Made by a program: the position numbers and the translations under genes
From: Pseudomonas sp.
GTDB lineage: Bacteria; Pseudomonadota; Gammaproteobacteria; Pseudomonadales; Pseudomonadaceae
Length of the DNA: 64,000 nucleotides
Direction of reading: 5' to 3'
Assembly: GCF_002796985.1 (NCBI RefSeq)
Contig: NZ_PEKX01000007.1
Location: 796,284 to 860,283 of the forward strand
Notes under the pieces: model-generated
Seen by the model: only the letters and a program-made list of their open reading frames with translations
The model's database searches: none
What the model was told of the DNA's origin: nothing
In this document: piece by piece, positions 26,699 to 35,189 of the stretch
Position numbering within the stretch: the stretch's first letter is position 1
How the letters are laid out: each line of letters begins with the position of its first letter

Positions 26699-28114
26699 AT
26701 GGCCGCCAAAGTCCTGCTGGTCGAAGACGACCGCGCCCTTCGTGAAGCCCTCGCCGACACCCTGTCGCTCGGCGGGCATGACTTCGTTGCCGTCGATTGC
26801 GCCGAGGCCGCGCTGCCGGCGCTGGAGAAGGACGCCTTCAGCCTGGTGATCAGCGATGTGAACATGCCTGGCATGGACGGGCACCAGTTGCTCGGCCTGA
26901 TCCGCAAGCGCTACCCGCAACTGCCGGTATTGCTGATGACCGCCTACGGTGCGGTCGACCGCGCCGTGGATGCCATGCGCCAGGGCGCGGCCGATTACCT
27001 GGTCAAACCTTTCGAGCCGCGTGCCTTGCTGGAGCTGGTCGCCCGCCATGCATTGGGCGCCGTCCCTGCCAGTGGCGGCGAGGGCCCGGTGGCCCTGGAG
27101 CCGGCCAGCCAGCAACTGCTGGAGCTGGCCGCCCGCGTCGCCCGCAGCGATTCCACCGTGCTGATTTCCGGCGAGTCCGGCACTGGCAAGGAAGTCCTGG
27201 CGCAGTACATCCACCAGCAGTCACCTCGCGTCGGCAAACCCTTCGTCGCCATCAACTGTGCGGCGATCCCGGACAACATGCTCGAGGCCACCCTGTTCGG
27301 CCACGAGAAGGGCGCCTTCACCGGTGCCATCGCCGCCCAGCCAGGCAAGTTCGAACTGGCCGACGGCGGCACCCTCCTGCTCGACGAAATCTCCGAGATG
27401 CCGCTGGCCTTGCAGGCCAAGTTGCTGCGGGTGCTGCAGGAGCGGGAGGTGGAGCGCGTCGGAGCGCGCAAACCGATCAGCCTGGATATTCGCGTGCTCG
27501 CCACCACCAACCGCGACCTGCTCGGCGAAGTCGCCGCCGGCCGTTTCCGCGAAGACCTCTACTATCGCCTGTCGGTTTTCCCGCTGGCCTGGCGGCCGCT
27601 GCGCGAGCGTCCCGCCGACATCCTGCCGCTGGCCGAACGCCTGCTGGCCAAGTACGCGCGCAAGATGAATCATGCGCCGGTGAGCCTGGCCGACGACGCC
27701 CGCGCCGCTTTGCTGACGCACCCCTGGCCGGGCAACGTGCGTGAGCTGGACAACGCCATCCAGCGTTCGCTGATCCTGCAGCAGGGCGGCCAGATCCAGG
27801 CCGCCGACCTGTGCCTGAGCGCGCCTATCGGCCTGGCCCCGCGCCCGCTGCTGGCGGCGGTGCCGACTTCGTTGGCGGCGCAGCCTCCGGCCAGCGTCGA
27901 CATTCCGTCACCGGTCTCCGCTGAGGCCGGGCAACTGGGCGAAGACCTCAAGCGCCGCGAGTTCCAGATGATCATCGACACCTTGCGCAGCGAGCGCGGC
28001 CGCCGCAAGGAAGCCGCCGAACGCCTGGGCATCAGCCCGCGCACCCTGCGCTACAAGCTCGCGCAGATGCGCGATGCGGGGATGGATGTGGAGGCGTATC
28101 TGTACGCCAGTTGA
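26699..28114 (+). CDS. fleR: Flagellar two-component regulator FleR (sigma-54 activator)
   Basis: A 471-residue NtrC-type regulator. The receiver domain has D53 (ISDVNMPGMDG) and the conserved lysine in YLVKPFEPR. The AAA+ domain has Walker A GESGTGKE (158-165) and GAFTGA, and a Fis-like HTH is C-terminal (RKEAAERLGISPRTLRYKLA). The start at 26699 has GAGGAG eight bases upstream; a GTG at 26690 overlapping fleS is too close to it. FleR activates class III hook/rod operons such as flgB and flgF, both of which have perfect sigma-54 promoters here. A terminator follows. Confidence 0.97.
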   Translation: MAAKVLLVEDDRALREALADTLSLGGHDFVAVDCAEAALPALEKDAFSLVISDVNMPGMDGHQLLGLIRKRYPQLPVLLMTAYGAVDRAVDAMRQGAADYLVKPFEPRALLELVARHALGAVPASGGEGPVALEPASQQLLELAARVARSDSTVLISGESGTGKEVLAQYIHQQSPRVGKPFVAINCAAIPDNMLEATLFGHEKGAFTGAIAAQPGKFELADGGTLLLDEISEMPLALQAKLLRVLQEREVERVGARKPISLDIRVLATTNRDLLGEVAAGRFREDLYYRLSVFPLAWRPLRERPADILPLAERLLAKYARKMNHAPVSLADDARAALLTHPWPGNVRELDNAIQRSLILQQGGQIQAADLCLSAPIGLAPRPLLAAVPTSLAAQPPASVDIPSPVSAEAGQLGEDLKRREFQMIIDTLRSERGRRKEAAERLGISPRTLRYKLAQMRDAGMDVEAYLYAS

Positions 28115-28137
28115 TGGTTTGACGGGTTCCCCTCTTG

Positions 28138-28160
28138 GCCCGCCGTTGTGCGGGCTTTTT
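28138..28160 (+). terminator. Rho-independent terminator after fleR
   Basis: Stem GCCCGC / GCGGGC with a six-base loop, followed by TTTTT. Confidence 0.85.
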
Positions 28161-28267
28161 CTTGGTGGGGACTCGGTGGTTTCTGCGGCTGAAAAAAGTC
28201 CTCGTCCGGCAGATGCCGATGGCGGGATGCAGGACTGTTTCCCTGGTGATCGATCAGGGAGTGAGTC

Positions 28268-28606
28268 ATGGACGAGGTGGAGTTCGCGCGACAGTTGCGG
28301 CGACGGCAAACCGACGCTGAGCGCAGGATTTGGGGGTATCTGCGGGACCGGAGGTTTCTCGGATTGAAGTTTCGGCGGCAGGTGCCCTGTGGTGTCTACG
28401 TGCTGGATTTCTACTGTCATGAGCTGCGGTTGGCCGTCGAGCTCGATGGCGGGCAGCATCTGGAGTCCGCCCACGACGCTGAGCGGGATGCTTGGCTAGT
28501 GAGACAGGGGATTCGGGTGGTCCGATTCTGGAATCACGATGTTCTCTTCAGAATTGATGTTGTGCTCGAAGCGCTCCGCTTGGAGGTCGAGCCCGGAGTG
28601 AGGTAA
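28268..28606 (+). CDS. DUF559 family endonuclease-like protein
   Basis: A 112-residue protein of the DUF559 (very-short-patch-repair-like) fold. It shows RRRQTDAERRIWGYLRDRRF at the N-terminus, FRRQVPCGVYVLDFYCHELR and the acidic core LAVELDGGQH, then a WNHDVL-type end; these match the PD-(D/E)XK-like signature of the family. Function in the cell is unknown. It is not a flagellar gene: it lies between fleR and fliE, looks less GC-rich than its neighbours, and its stop codon is three bases from a palindromic repeat that opens a repeat-filled region. The combination suggests acquisition together with the repeats. Confidence 0.88.
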   Translation: MDEVEFARQLRRRQTDAERRIWGYLRDRRFLGLKFRRQVPCGVYVLDFYCHELRLAVELDGGQHLESAHDAERDAWLVRQGIRVVRFWNHDVLFRIDVVLEALRLEVEPGVR

Positions 28607-28609
28607 TTG

Positions 28610-28646
28610 CCCTCACCCCAACCCTCTCCCGGAGGGAGAGGGGGCT
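28610..28646. repeat. REP-like palindrome abutting the DUF559 gene
   Basis: CCCTCACCCCAACCCTCTCC followed by GGAGGGAGAGGGGG. It is in inverted orientation to the four elements in the array downstream. Confidence 0.85.
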
Positions 28647-28726
28647 GTCCTCTGCCAGTTGTATATCTGGCGCTTTTCCTGATGCTGCGAGGCGTCCGGT
28701 TGAATGCCGCTATTACCACTCGCGCC

Positions 28727-29152
28727 GATCTGCCCCCTCTCCCCCTGGGAGAGGGTTGGGGTGAGGGAGGGCGGCTTGCGCCGATGTCCCAAGCCTCTTA
28801 CTGCGGAGTATCCGGCGGGTTGCCGTTCTCATCCGCTGTGCCGATCTGCCCCCTCTCCCCCTGGGAGAGGGTTGGGGTGAGGGAGGGCGGCTTGCGCCGA
28901 TATCCCAAGCCTCTTACTGCGAAGTCTCCGGCGGGTTGCCGTTCTCATCTGCCGCGTCGATCTGCCCCCTCTCCCCCTGGGAGAGGGTTGGGGTGAGGGG
29001 GGGCGGCTTGCGCCGATATCCCAAGCCTCTTACTGCGAAGTCTCCGGCGGGGTGCCGTTCTCATCCGTCGCGCCGATCTGCCCCCTCTCCCCCTGGGAGA
29101 GGGTTGGGGTGAGGGCGGGCGGCTTGCTCCGATATTCCAAGTTGCCTACTGC
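28727..29152. repeat. Tandem array of 116-bp units, about 3.7 copies
   Basis: The unit start GATCTGCCCCCTCTCCCCCT occurs at 28727, 28843, 28959 and 29075, an exact 116-base period. Each unit holds one CTCTCCCCCTGGGAGAG palindrome and a conserved flank (GGCGGCTTGCGCCGATATCC in the middle copies). The last copy fades after about 29152. The 28607-29276 interval holds this array, one more palindrome and the fliE promoter, but no gene. Confidence 0.95.
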
Positions 29153-29200
29153 TGTTCCGCTCCAGAATCATCCTGCGCATTTTCCCACTCTCCGAAAACC

Positions 29201-29216
29201 TGGCACCCAAGTTGCA
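29201..29216 (+). promoter_or_regulatory. Sigma-54 promoter of fliEFGHIJ
   Basis: TGGCACCCAAGTTGCA matches the -24/-12 consensus, 61 bases before fliE and about 48 bases after the end of the tandem array. Confidence 0.92.
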
Positions 29217-29276
29217 ATCACCTTTGCAAAGCGCCGCGCAGTGTCAAAAAACCGCGGCCAGTCGGAGGGGTAAGTG

Positions 29277-29606
29277 ATGAGTCAGGGTGTCGAGTTCAAT
29301 CGTCTGTTGTTGGAAATGCGCTCCATGCAAATGGAGGCCATGGCCAAGGCGAAGACCCAGGCCGCGCCGGTTGAGCCGGGTGCGCCGAGCTTCTCGCAGT
29401 TGCTCGGGCAGGCGGTGGACAAGGTGAACGGTACCCAACAGGTCGCCTCCGACATGGCGTCCGCTTTCGAGATGGGGCAGGGCGGTGTCGATCTCACCGA
29501 GGTGATGATCGCCTCGCAGAAGGCCAGTGTTTCTTTCCAGGCGATGACCCAGGTACGCAACAAGCTCGTGCAGGCGTACCAGGACATCATGCAGATGCCG
29601 GTTTGA
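29277..29606 (+). CDS. fliE: Flagellar hook-basal body complex protein FliE
   Basis: A 109-residue export-gate/rod adaptor that links the MS ring to the proximal rod. The C-terminal GGVDLTEVMIASQKASVSFQ and MTQVRNKLVQAYQDIMQMPV are the family hallmark. GGAGGGG at 29264-29270 is six bases from the ATG at 29277, which is preferred to the GTG directly before it. It opens the fliEFGHIJ operon. Confidence 0.96.
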   Translation: MSQGVEFNRLLLEMRSMQMEAMAKAKTQAAPVEPGAPSFSQLLGQAVDKVNGTQQVASDMASAFEMGQGGVDLTEVMIASQKASVSFQAMTQVRNKLVQAYQDIMQMPV

Positions 29607-29625
29607 GCGGCGAGGATCGTAGGTA

Positions 29626-31419
29626 ATGTCCCAATCCTCCGTTGTTGACAGCCAGGTGCCGGCCAAGGTCGGTGCCGACGCGCCGAAAAAGCCGCTGCTG
29701 GGCCTGACGTTTCTCGAGAACCTCGCGGACATGCCGGTGCTGCGCCAGGTCGGCCTGCTGGTCGGCCTCGCCGCGAGCATCGCCATCGGTTTCGGCATGG
29801 TCCTGTGGTCGCAGCAGCCGGACTACAAGCCGCTGTACGGCAGCCTCAATGGCGTCGATGCGAACAAGGTGGTCGAGGCGCTGTCCGCTGCCGACATCGG
29901 CTACAAGATCGAACCCAACTCCGGCGCGCTGCTGGTGAAGGCCGACGACCTCGGCCGTGCGCGCATGAAGGTCGCTGGCGCCGGCCTGGCGCCGACCGAC
30001 AGCAACGTCGGCTTCGAGATCCTCGACAAGGAGCAGGCGCTGGGCACCAGCCAGTTCATGGAAGCGACCAATTACCGTCGCGGCCTGGAAGGCGAGCTGG
30101 CGCGCACCGTCTCCAGCCTGAACAACGTCAAGGGCGCCCGTGTGCACCTGGCGATCCCCAAGAGCTCGGTGTTCGTCCGTGACGACCGTAAGCCCAGCGC
30201 CTCGGTGCTGGTCGAGCTGTACCCGGGCCGCAGCCTGGAGCCGAGCCAGGTACTGGCCATCGTCAACCTGGTCGCTACCAGTGTGCCGGAGCTGGACAAA
30301 TCCCAGGTCACCGTGGTCGACCAGAAGGGCAATCTGCTCTCCGATCAGCAGGAGCTCTCCGAGCTGACCATGGCCGGCAAGCAGTTTGACTTCACCCGCC
30401 GCATGGAAACCAACTTCACCCAGCGCGTGCACAGCATCCTCGCGCCGGTGCTGGGTAACGGCCGCTACAAGGCCGAGGTGTCCGCCGACGTCGATTTCAG
30501 CGCGGTGGAATCGACGTCCGAATCGTTCAACCCGGACCAGCCGGCCCTGCGCAGTGAGCAGAGCAACAACGAGGAACGGCAGAACAGCAACGGCCCGCAG
30601 GGCGTGCCGGGAGCGCTGTCGAACCAGCCGCCCGCGCCGGCCAGCGCGCCGCAGAGCGCCACTGGCAGCGCCCCGTCCGACTACGTCGCGCCGGGCCAGC
30701 CGCTGAAGGACGCCAACGGCCAGCCGATCATCGACCCGAAGACCGGCAAGCCCGAACTGGCGCCGTACCCGACCGACAAGCGCGCGCAGAACACCCGCAA
30801 CTACGAGCTGGATCGCTCGGTGAGCTACACCAAGCAGCAACAGGGTCGCCTGCGCCGGCTTTCCGTCGCGGTGGTGCTGGATGACCGCATGATCGCCGAC
30901 CCGAAGACGGGCGAGGTCAGCCACCAGCCGTGGACCGCCGACGAGCTGGGCCGCTTCACTCGCCTGGTGCAGGACGCGGTAGGCTATGACGCCAGCCGTG
31001 GCGACAGCGTCAGTGTGATCAACGCGCCGTTCGCCCCGGAGCTGGGTGAGGAAATCGCTGCGCCACCGTTCTACTCGCAGCCCTGGTTCTGGGACGTGAT
31101 CAAGCAGGTGCTGGGCATCGTCTTCATCCTGGTGCTGGTGCTGGGCGTGCTGCGCCCCGTGTTGAACAACCTGTCGGGCAACAAGAGCAAGGCCCTGGTG
31201 GCCGGTGGCGCGGCAGGCGAGGGCGGCCTGGGCGAGTTGGGCGGCCTGGATGGCGAGCTGTCGGAAGACCGCGTGAGCCTCGGCGGCCCGGCCAGTATCC
31301 TGCTGCCCAGCCCCACCGAGGGGTACGATGCACAATTGAATGCGATCAAGACACTGGTCGCCCAGGACCCGGGGCGCGTTGCCCAGGTAGTGAAGGACTG
31401 GATCAATTCCGATGAGTGA
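29626..31419 (+). CDS. fliF: Flagellar MS-ring protein FliF
   Basis: A 597-residue inner-membrane protein that forms the MS ring. Transmembrane segments lie near residues 42-62 (VGLLVGLAASIAIGFGMVLW) and 490-510 (VLGIVFILVLVLGVLRPVL). Between them are the periplasmic ring-building motifs (YKIEPNSGALLVKADDLGRA, SVFVRDDRKPSASVLVELYP). The C-terminal tail that binds FliG is present (NAIKTLVAQDPGRVAQVVKD). Its stop codon overlaps the start of fliG. Confidence 0.97.
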   Translation: MSQSSVVDSQVPAKVGADAPKKPLLGLTFLENLADMPVLRQVGLLVGLAASIAIGFGMVLWSQQPDYKPLYGSLNGVDANKVVEALSAADIGYKIEPNSGALLVKADDLGRARMKVAGAGLAPTDSNVGFEILDKEQALGTSQFMEATNYRRGLEGELARTVSSLNNVKGARVHLAIPKSSVFVRDDRKPSASVLVELYPGRSLEPSQVLAIVNLVATSVPELDKSQVTVVDQKGNLLSDQQELSELTMAGKQFDFTRRMETNFTQRVHSILAPVLGNGRYKAEVSADVDFSAVESTSESFNPDQPALRSEQSNNEERQNSNGPQGVPGALSNQPPAPASAPQSATGSAPSDYVAPGQPLKDANGQPIIDPKTGKPELAPYPTDKRAQNTRNYELDRSVSYTKQQQGRLRRLSVAVVLDDRMIADPKTGEVSHQPWTADELGRFTRLVQDAVGYDASRGDSVSVINAPFAPELGEEIAAPPFYSQPWFWDVIKQVLGIVFILVLVLGVLRPVLNNLSGNKSKALVAGGAAGEGGLGELGGLDGELSEDRVSLGGPASILLPSPTEGYDAQLNAIKTLVAQDPGRVAQVVKDWINSDE

Positions 31420-32428
31420 AGCCCGCATGAGCGCCAAACTGAACAAGGTCGACAAGGCCGCCATCCTCCTGCTCTCCCTGGGTGAGACCGATGCCGCGCA
31501 GGTGCTGCGCCACATGGGCCCTAAGGAAGTGCAGAAGGTCGGCGTGGCCATGGCGCAGATGCGCAACGTGCACCGCGAGCAGGTCGAACAGGTGATGGGC
31601 GAGTTCGTCGAGATCGTCGGCGACCAGACCAGCCTGGGCGTGGGCGCCGACAGTTACATCCGCAAGATGCTCACCCAGGCCCTGGGCGAGGACAAGGCGA
31701 ACAACCTCATCGACCGCATTCTGCTGGGCGGCAACACCAGCGGCCTGGACAGCCTGAAGTGGATGGAGCCGCGCGCCGTAGCCGACGTGATCCGTTACGA
31801 GCACCCGCAGATCCAGGCCATCGTGGTCGCCTACCTCGACCCGGACCAGGCCGGTGAAGTGCTCAGTCACTTCGACCACAAGGTGCGCCTGGACATCATC
31901 CTGCGCGTGTCCTCGCTGAACACCGTGCAGCCCTCCGCGCTCAAGGAACTGAACCTGATCCTGGAGAAGCAGTTCGCCGGCAACGCCAACTCCACCCGCA
32001 CCACCATGGGCGGCGTGAAGCGCGCGGCGGACATCATGAACTACCTCGACAGCTCGGTCGAAGGCGCGCTGATGGACGCCATCCGCGACGTCGATGAAGA
32101 CCTGTCGGGCCAGATCGAAGACCTGATGTTCGTCTTCGACAACCTCGCCGACGTCGATGACCGTGGCATCCAGGCGCTGCTGCGCGAGATCTCCTCGGAC
32201 GTGCTGGTGCTGGCGCTCAAGGGCTCGGACGAGGCGATCCGCGAGAAGATCTTCCGCAACATGTCCAAGCGTGCCGCCGAGTTGCTGCGCGACGACCTGG
32301 AGGCCAAGGGCCCGGTACGGGTCAGCGAAGTGGAAGGTGCGCAGAAGGAAATCCTCACCATTGCCCGTCGTATGGCGGACTCCGGCGAAATCGTGCTGGG
32401 TGGCAAGGGCGGCGAGGAGATGATCTGA
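31412..32428 (+). CDS. fliG: Flagellar motor switch protein FliG
   Basis: A 338-residue rotor protein that contacts FliF through its N-terminal domain (NKVDKAAILLLSLGETDAAQ), FliM through the EHPQ motif (YEHPQIQAIVVAYL) and the stator through the charged C-terminal helix (REKIFRNMSKRAAELLRDDL). All three domains are complete. It overlaps fliF by eight bases, so translation is coupled. Confidence 0.97.
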   Translation: MSEARMSAKLNKVDKAAILLLSLGETDAAQVLRHMGPKEVQKVGVAMAQMRNVHREQVEQVMGEFVEIVGDQTSLGVGADSYIRKMLTQALGEDKANNLIDRILLGGNTSGLDSLKWMEPRAVADVIRYEHPQIQAIVVAYLDPDQAGEVLSHFDHKVRLDIILRVSSLNTVQPSALKELNLILEKQFAGNANSTRTTMGGVKRAADIMNYLDSSVEGALMDAIRDVDEDLSGQIEDLMFVFDNLADVDDRGIQALLREISSDVLVLALKGSDEAIREKIFRNMSKRAAELLRDDLEAKGPVRVSEVEGAQKEILTIARRMADSGEIVLGGKGGEEMI

Positions 32429-32429
32429 C

Positions 32430-33227
32430 GTGGTACCGCCGGCCAGAGATGAAGACAAGCTCAGCGAACTGATCCGCGCACGCGACGTGGCGGGCTTCGA
32501 CCGTTGGTCGCTGCCCAGCTTCGACCCCGTGCGACCAGTCCCGGAGCCCGAGCCTGAACCCGAGCCGGTGGCCGAGGAGCCGCCGCAGATCGAGGAGGTG
32601 CCGGAGGAAGAGGTCAAGCCGCTGACGCTGGACGAACTCGAGGCCATCCGCCAGGAGGCTTACAACGAGGGCTTTTCCACCGGCGAGAAGGACGGCTTCC
32701 ACGCAGGCCAGTTGAAGGCGCGACAGGAAGCTGACGCGGCGCTGCAACCGCGCCTGCAGAATCTCGAAACCCTGATGTCGCACCTGCTCGAGCCCATCGC
32801 CGAGCAGGACCAGATGCTCGAGCAGGGCATGCTCAACCTGGTGACCCACGTGGTGCGCCAGGTGGTGCAGCGTGAGCTGGCCACCGATTCCAGCCAGATC
32901 CGCCTGGTGCTGCGCGAGGCGCTCAAGCTGCTGCCCATGGGCGCCAGCAACATCCGCATCCAGGTCAACCCGCAGGACTTCGAGTTGGTGAAGGCCCTGC
33001 GCGACCGGCACGAGGAAAGCTGGAAAATCATCGAGGACGACGGTCTGCTGCCCGGCGGCTGCCGTATCGAAACCGAACACTCGCGCATCGACGCCACTGT
33101 CGAGACGCGTCTGGCCCAGGCGGTGAAGCAACTCTTCGAGCAGCAGCGCGACCAGGCGACCCACGCGCTGGAGCCGGACATGCAAGTGGACTTCGACAGC
33201 GGCGAGAGCGCTCCCGATGCGCCTTGA
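32430..33227 (+). CDS. fliH: Flagellar assembly protein FliH
   Basis: A 265-residue negative regulator and carrier of the export ATPase FliI. The N-terminal part is Pro/Glu-rich (PVPEPEPEPEPVAEEPPQIE); the C-terminal part is the FliH/HrpE stator-like domain (VVQRELATDSSQIRLVLREA). GTG at 32430 is used, two bases after the fliG stop, with GGCGAGGAG upstream; the nearby ATG at 32449 is out of frame. The C-terminus overlaps the start of fliI. Confidence 0.93.
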   Translation: MVPPARDEDKLSELIRARDVAGFDRWSLPSFDPVRPVPEPEPEPEPVAEEPPQIEEVPEEEVKPLTLDELEAIRQEAYNEGFSTGEKDGFHAGQLKARQEADAALQPRLQNLETLMSHLLEPIAEQDQMLEQGMLNLVTHVVRQVVQRELATDSSQIRLVLREALKLLPMGASNIRIQVNPQDFELVKALRDRHEESWKIIEDDGLLPGGCRIETEHSRIDATVETRLAQAVKQLFEQQRDQATHALEPDMQVDFDSGESAPDAP

Positions 33228-34572
33228 CCGCGTCAGCTTCGCCCGCCGCCTGCAAGGTTACAGCGACGCGGTGAGCCTGCCGGCGCAGCCGGTGGTGGAG
33301 GGCCGCCTGCTGCGCATGGTCGGCCTGACGCTGGAAGCCGAAGGCCTGCAGGCCGCCGTCGGCAGCCGCTGCCAGGTGATCAACGACGGCGGCTATCACC
33401 CGGTGCAGGTGGAAGCCGAGGTCATGGGGTTCTCCGGCAGCAAGATCTACCTGATGCCGGTGGGCAGCCTGGTCGGCATCGCCCCCGGCGCCCGCGTGGT
33501 GCCGCTGCCGGATTCCGGCCGCCTGCCCATGGGCATGTCCATGCTCGGTCGCGTGCTCGACGGCGTCGGCCGCGCGCTGGATGGCAAGGGCGGCATGCGC
33601 GCCGAGGACTGGGTGCCGATGGACGGCCCGATCATCAACCCGCTGGCGCGCGACCCGATCCATGAGCCGATGGACGTCGGCATCCGCTCGATCAACTCCC
33701 TGCTCACTGTCGGCCGTGGCCAGCGTCTGGGCCTGTTCGCCGGTACCGGCGTCGGTAAATCGGTGCTGCTGGGCATGATGACCCGCTTCACCAAGGCCGA
33801 CATCATCGTGGTCGGGCTGATCGGCGAACGGGGCCGCGAGGTGAAGGAATTCATCGAGCACATCCTCGGCGAGGAAGGCCTCAAGCGTTCCGTGGTCGTC
33901 GCCTCGCCAGCGGACGACGCGCCGCTGATGCGCCTGCGCGCCGCGCAGTACTGCACGCGCATCGCCGAGTACTTCCGCGACAAGGGCAAGAACGTCCTGC
34001 TGCTGATGGACTCGCTGACCCGCTACGCCCAGGCCCAGCGTGAAATCGCCCTGGCCATCGGCGAGCCGCCGGCGACCAAGGGCTATCCGCCGTCGGTGTT
34101 CGCCAAGCTGCCGCGTCTGGTCGAGCGTGCCGGCAACGGCGAGAAGGGCGGCGGTTCGATCACCGCTTTCTACACCGTGCTCAGCGAAGGCGACGACCAG
34201 CAGGACCCGATCGCCGACGCCGCGCGGGGTGTGCTCGACGGCCACTTCGTGCTGTCGCGCCGGCTGGCCGAGGAAGGTCATTACCCGGCCATCGACATCG
34301 AAGCTTCCATCAGCCGGGTGATGCCCCAGGTCACTACGCCCGAACACCTGCGCGACGCCCAGCGCTTCAAGCAACTGTGGTCGCGCTACCAGCAGAGCCG
34401 CGACCTGATCAGCGTCGGCGCTTACGTGGCCGGCGGTGATCCGGAAACCGACCTGGCCATCCAGCGCTTCCCGATCATGCGCCAGTTCCTCCGCCAGGCC
34501 CTGGACGAAAGCCAGAACCTCGACGACAGCCGCCTGCTGCTGGATGCCGTCGTCAGCGGCAAGGCCGGCTGA
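33217..34572 (+). CDS. fliI: Flagellum-specific export ATPase FliI
   Basis: A 451-residue F1-beta-like ATPase that energises early steps of flagellar export. Walker A is GTGVGKS at residues 176-182, and the type III ATPase signature is intact (VVGLIGERGREVKEFIEHIL, LMDSLTRYAQAQREIALAIG). It overlaps fliH by 11 bases. An inverted repeat separates it from fliJ. Confidence 0.97.
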   Translation: MRLDRVSFARRLQGYSDAVSLPAQPVVEGRLLRMVGLTLEAEGLQAAVGSRCQVINDGGYHPVQVEAEVMGFSGSKIYLMPVGSLVGIAPGARVVPLPDSGRLPMGMSMLGRVLDGVGRALDGKGGMRAEDWVPMDGPIINPLARDPIHEPMDVGIRSINSLLTVGRGQRLGLFAGTGVGKSVLLGMMTRFTKADIIVVGLIGERGREVKEFIEHILGEEGLKRSVVVASPADDAPLMRLRAAQYCTRIAEYFRDKGKNVLLLMDSLTRYAQAQREIALAIGEPPATKGYPPSVFAKLPRLVERAGNGEKGGGSITAFYTVLSEGDDQQDPIADAARGVLDGHFVLSRRLAEEGHYPAIDIEASISRVMPQVTTPEHLRDAQRFKQLWSRYQQSRDLISVGAYVAGGDPETDLAIQRFPIMRQFLRQALDESQNLDDSRLLLDAVVSGKAG

Positions 34573-34589
34573 TGACAGATGCACGCTCT

Positions 34590-34678
34590 CGTAGGATGGG
34601 TGGAGCTTGCGATACCCATCGTCTTTCAGCTCGTGGCGAGTTGCAGCATGGGTATCGCTCCGCTCCACCCATCCTACG
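34590..34678. repeat. Inverted repeat element between fliI and fliJ
   Basis: Arms of about 31 bases (CGTAGGATGGGTGGAGC...GATACCCATC at 34590-34620 and its complement at 34648-34678) flank a 27-base spacer. The same element occurs between fliP and fliQ. This is a small palindromic repeat family, different from the GTAGGAGCGAGCTTGCTCGC REP. Confidence 0.9.
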
Positions 34679-34693
34679 GTTTGCAGTGAGCCT

Positions 34694-35137
34694 ATGAACC
34701 GCCGCGCCGAACGCCTCGCCCCGGTGGTGGAGATGGCGCTCAAGGCCGAGCGCGAAACCGCGCGCCAGCTCGGCCAGGTGCAGGGCCAGTTGCAGCAGGC
34801 GCAGCGCAAGCTCGCCGAGCTGGAACGCTACCGCTTCGACTACCAGCAGCAGTGGATCCGCAACGGCCAGCAGGGCGTCAGCGGCCAGTGGCTGATCAAC
34901 TACCAGCGCTTCCTGTCGCAGCTCGAAGGCGCGGTGGAGCAGCAGAACCGCGCGGTGGACTGGCACCAGGGCATTGTCGACAAGGCGCGTGCCGCCTGGC
35001 AGGAGAAGTACACCCGCCTGGAAGGACTGCGCAAACTGGTGGAGCGTTACCGCGAGGAAGCACGACTGGCCGCCGACAAGTACGAGCAGAAGCAGCTCGA
35101 CGAGTTCGCCCAGCGCCTGAGGCCTTCGGCGGATTGA
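34694..35137 (+). CDS. fliJ: Flagellar export chaperone FliJ
   Basis: A 147-residue coiled-coil protein that forms the stalk of the FliI hexamer and helps load export substrates on FlhA. It is highly charged and helical throughout. The start at 34694 (MNRRAERLAPVVEMALKAER) is just outside the inverted repeat and gives the normal FliJ length; longer frames upstream run through the repeat. It is the last gene of the fliE operon. Confidence 0.94.
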   Translation: MNRRAERLAPVVEMALKAERETARQLGQVQGQLQQAQRKLAELERYRFDYQQQWIRNGQQGVSGQWLINYQRFLSQLEGAVEQQNRAVDWHQGIVDKARAAWQEKYTRLEGLRKLVERYREEARLAADKYEQKQLDEFAQRLRPSAD

Positions 35138-35189
35138 CCGGCGGATGGCCGTGCTAGGCTCCAGTCTGAGCTCTGACCGGACCCCCTCC

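Noticed and set aside
28607..28996. 129-codon open frame after the DUF559 gene
   Set aside because: It consists of translated 116-bp repeat units.
28727..29152. CRISPR array
   Set aside because: The whole 116-bp unit is repeated without unique spacers, there are no cas genes, and the palindrome is a known extragenic repeat type.
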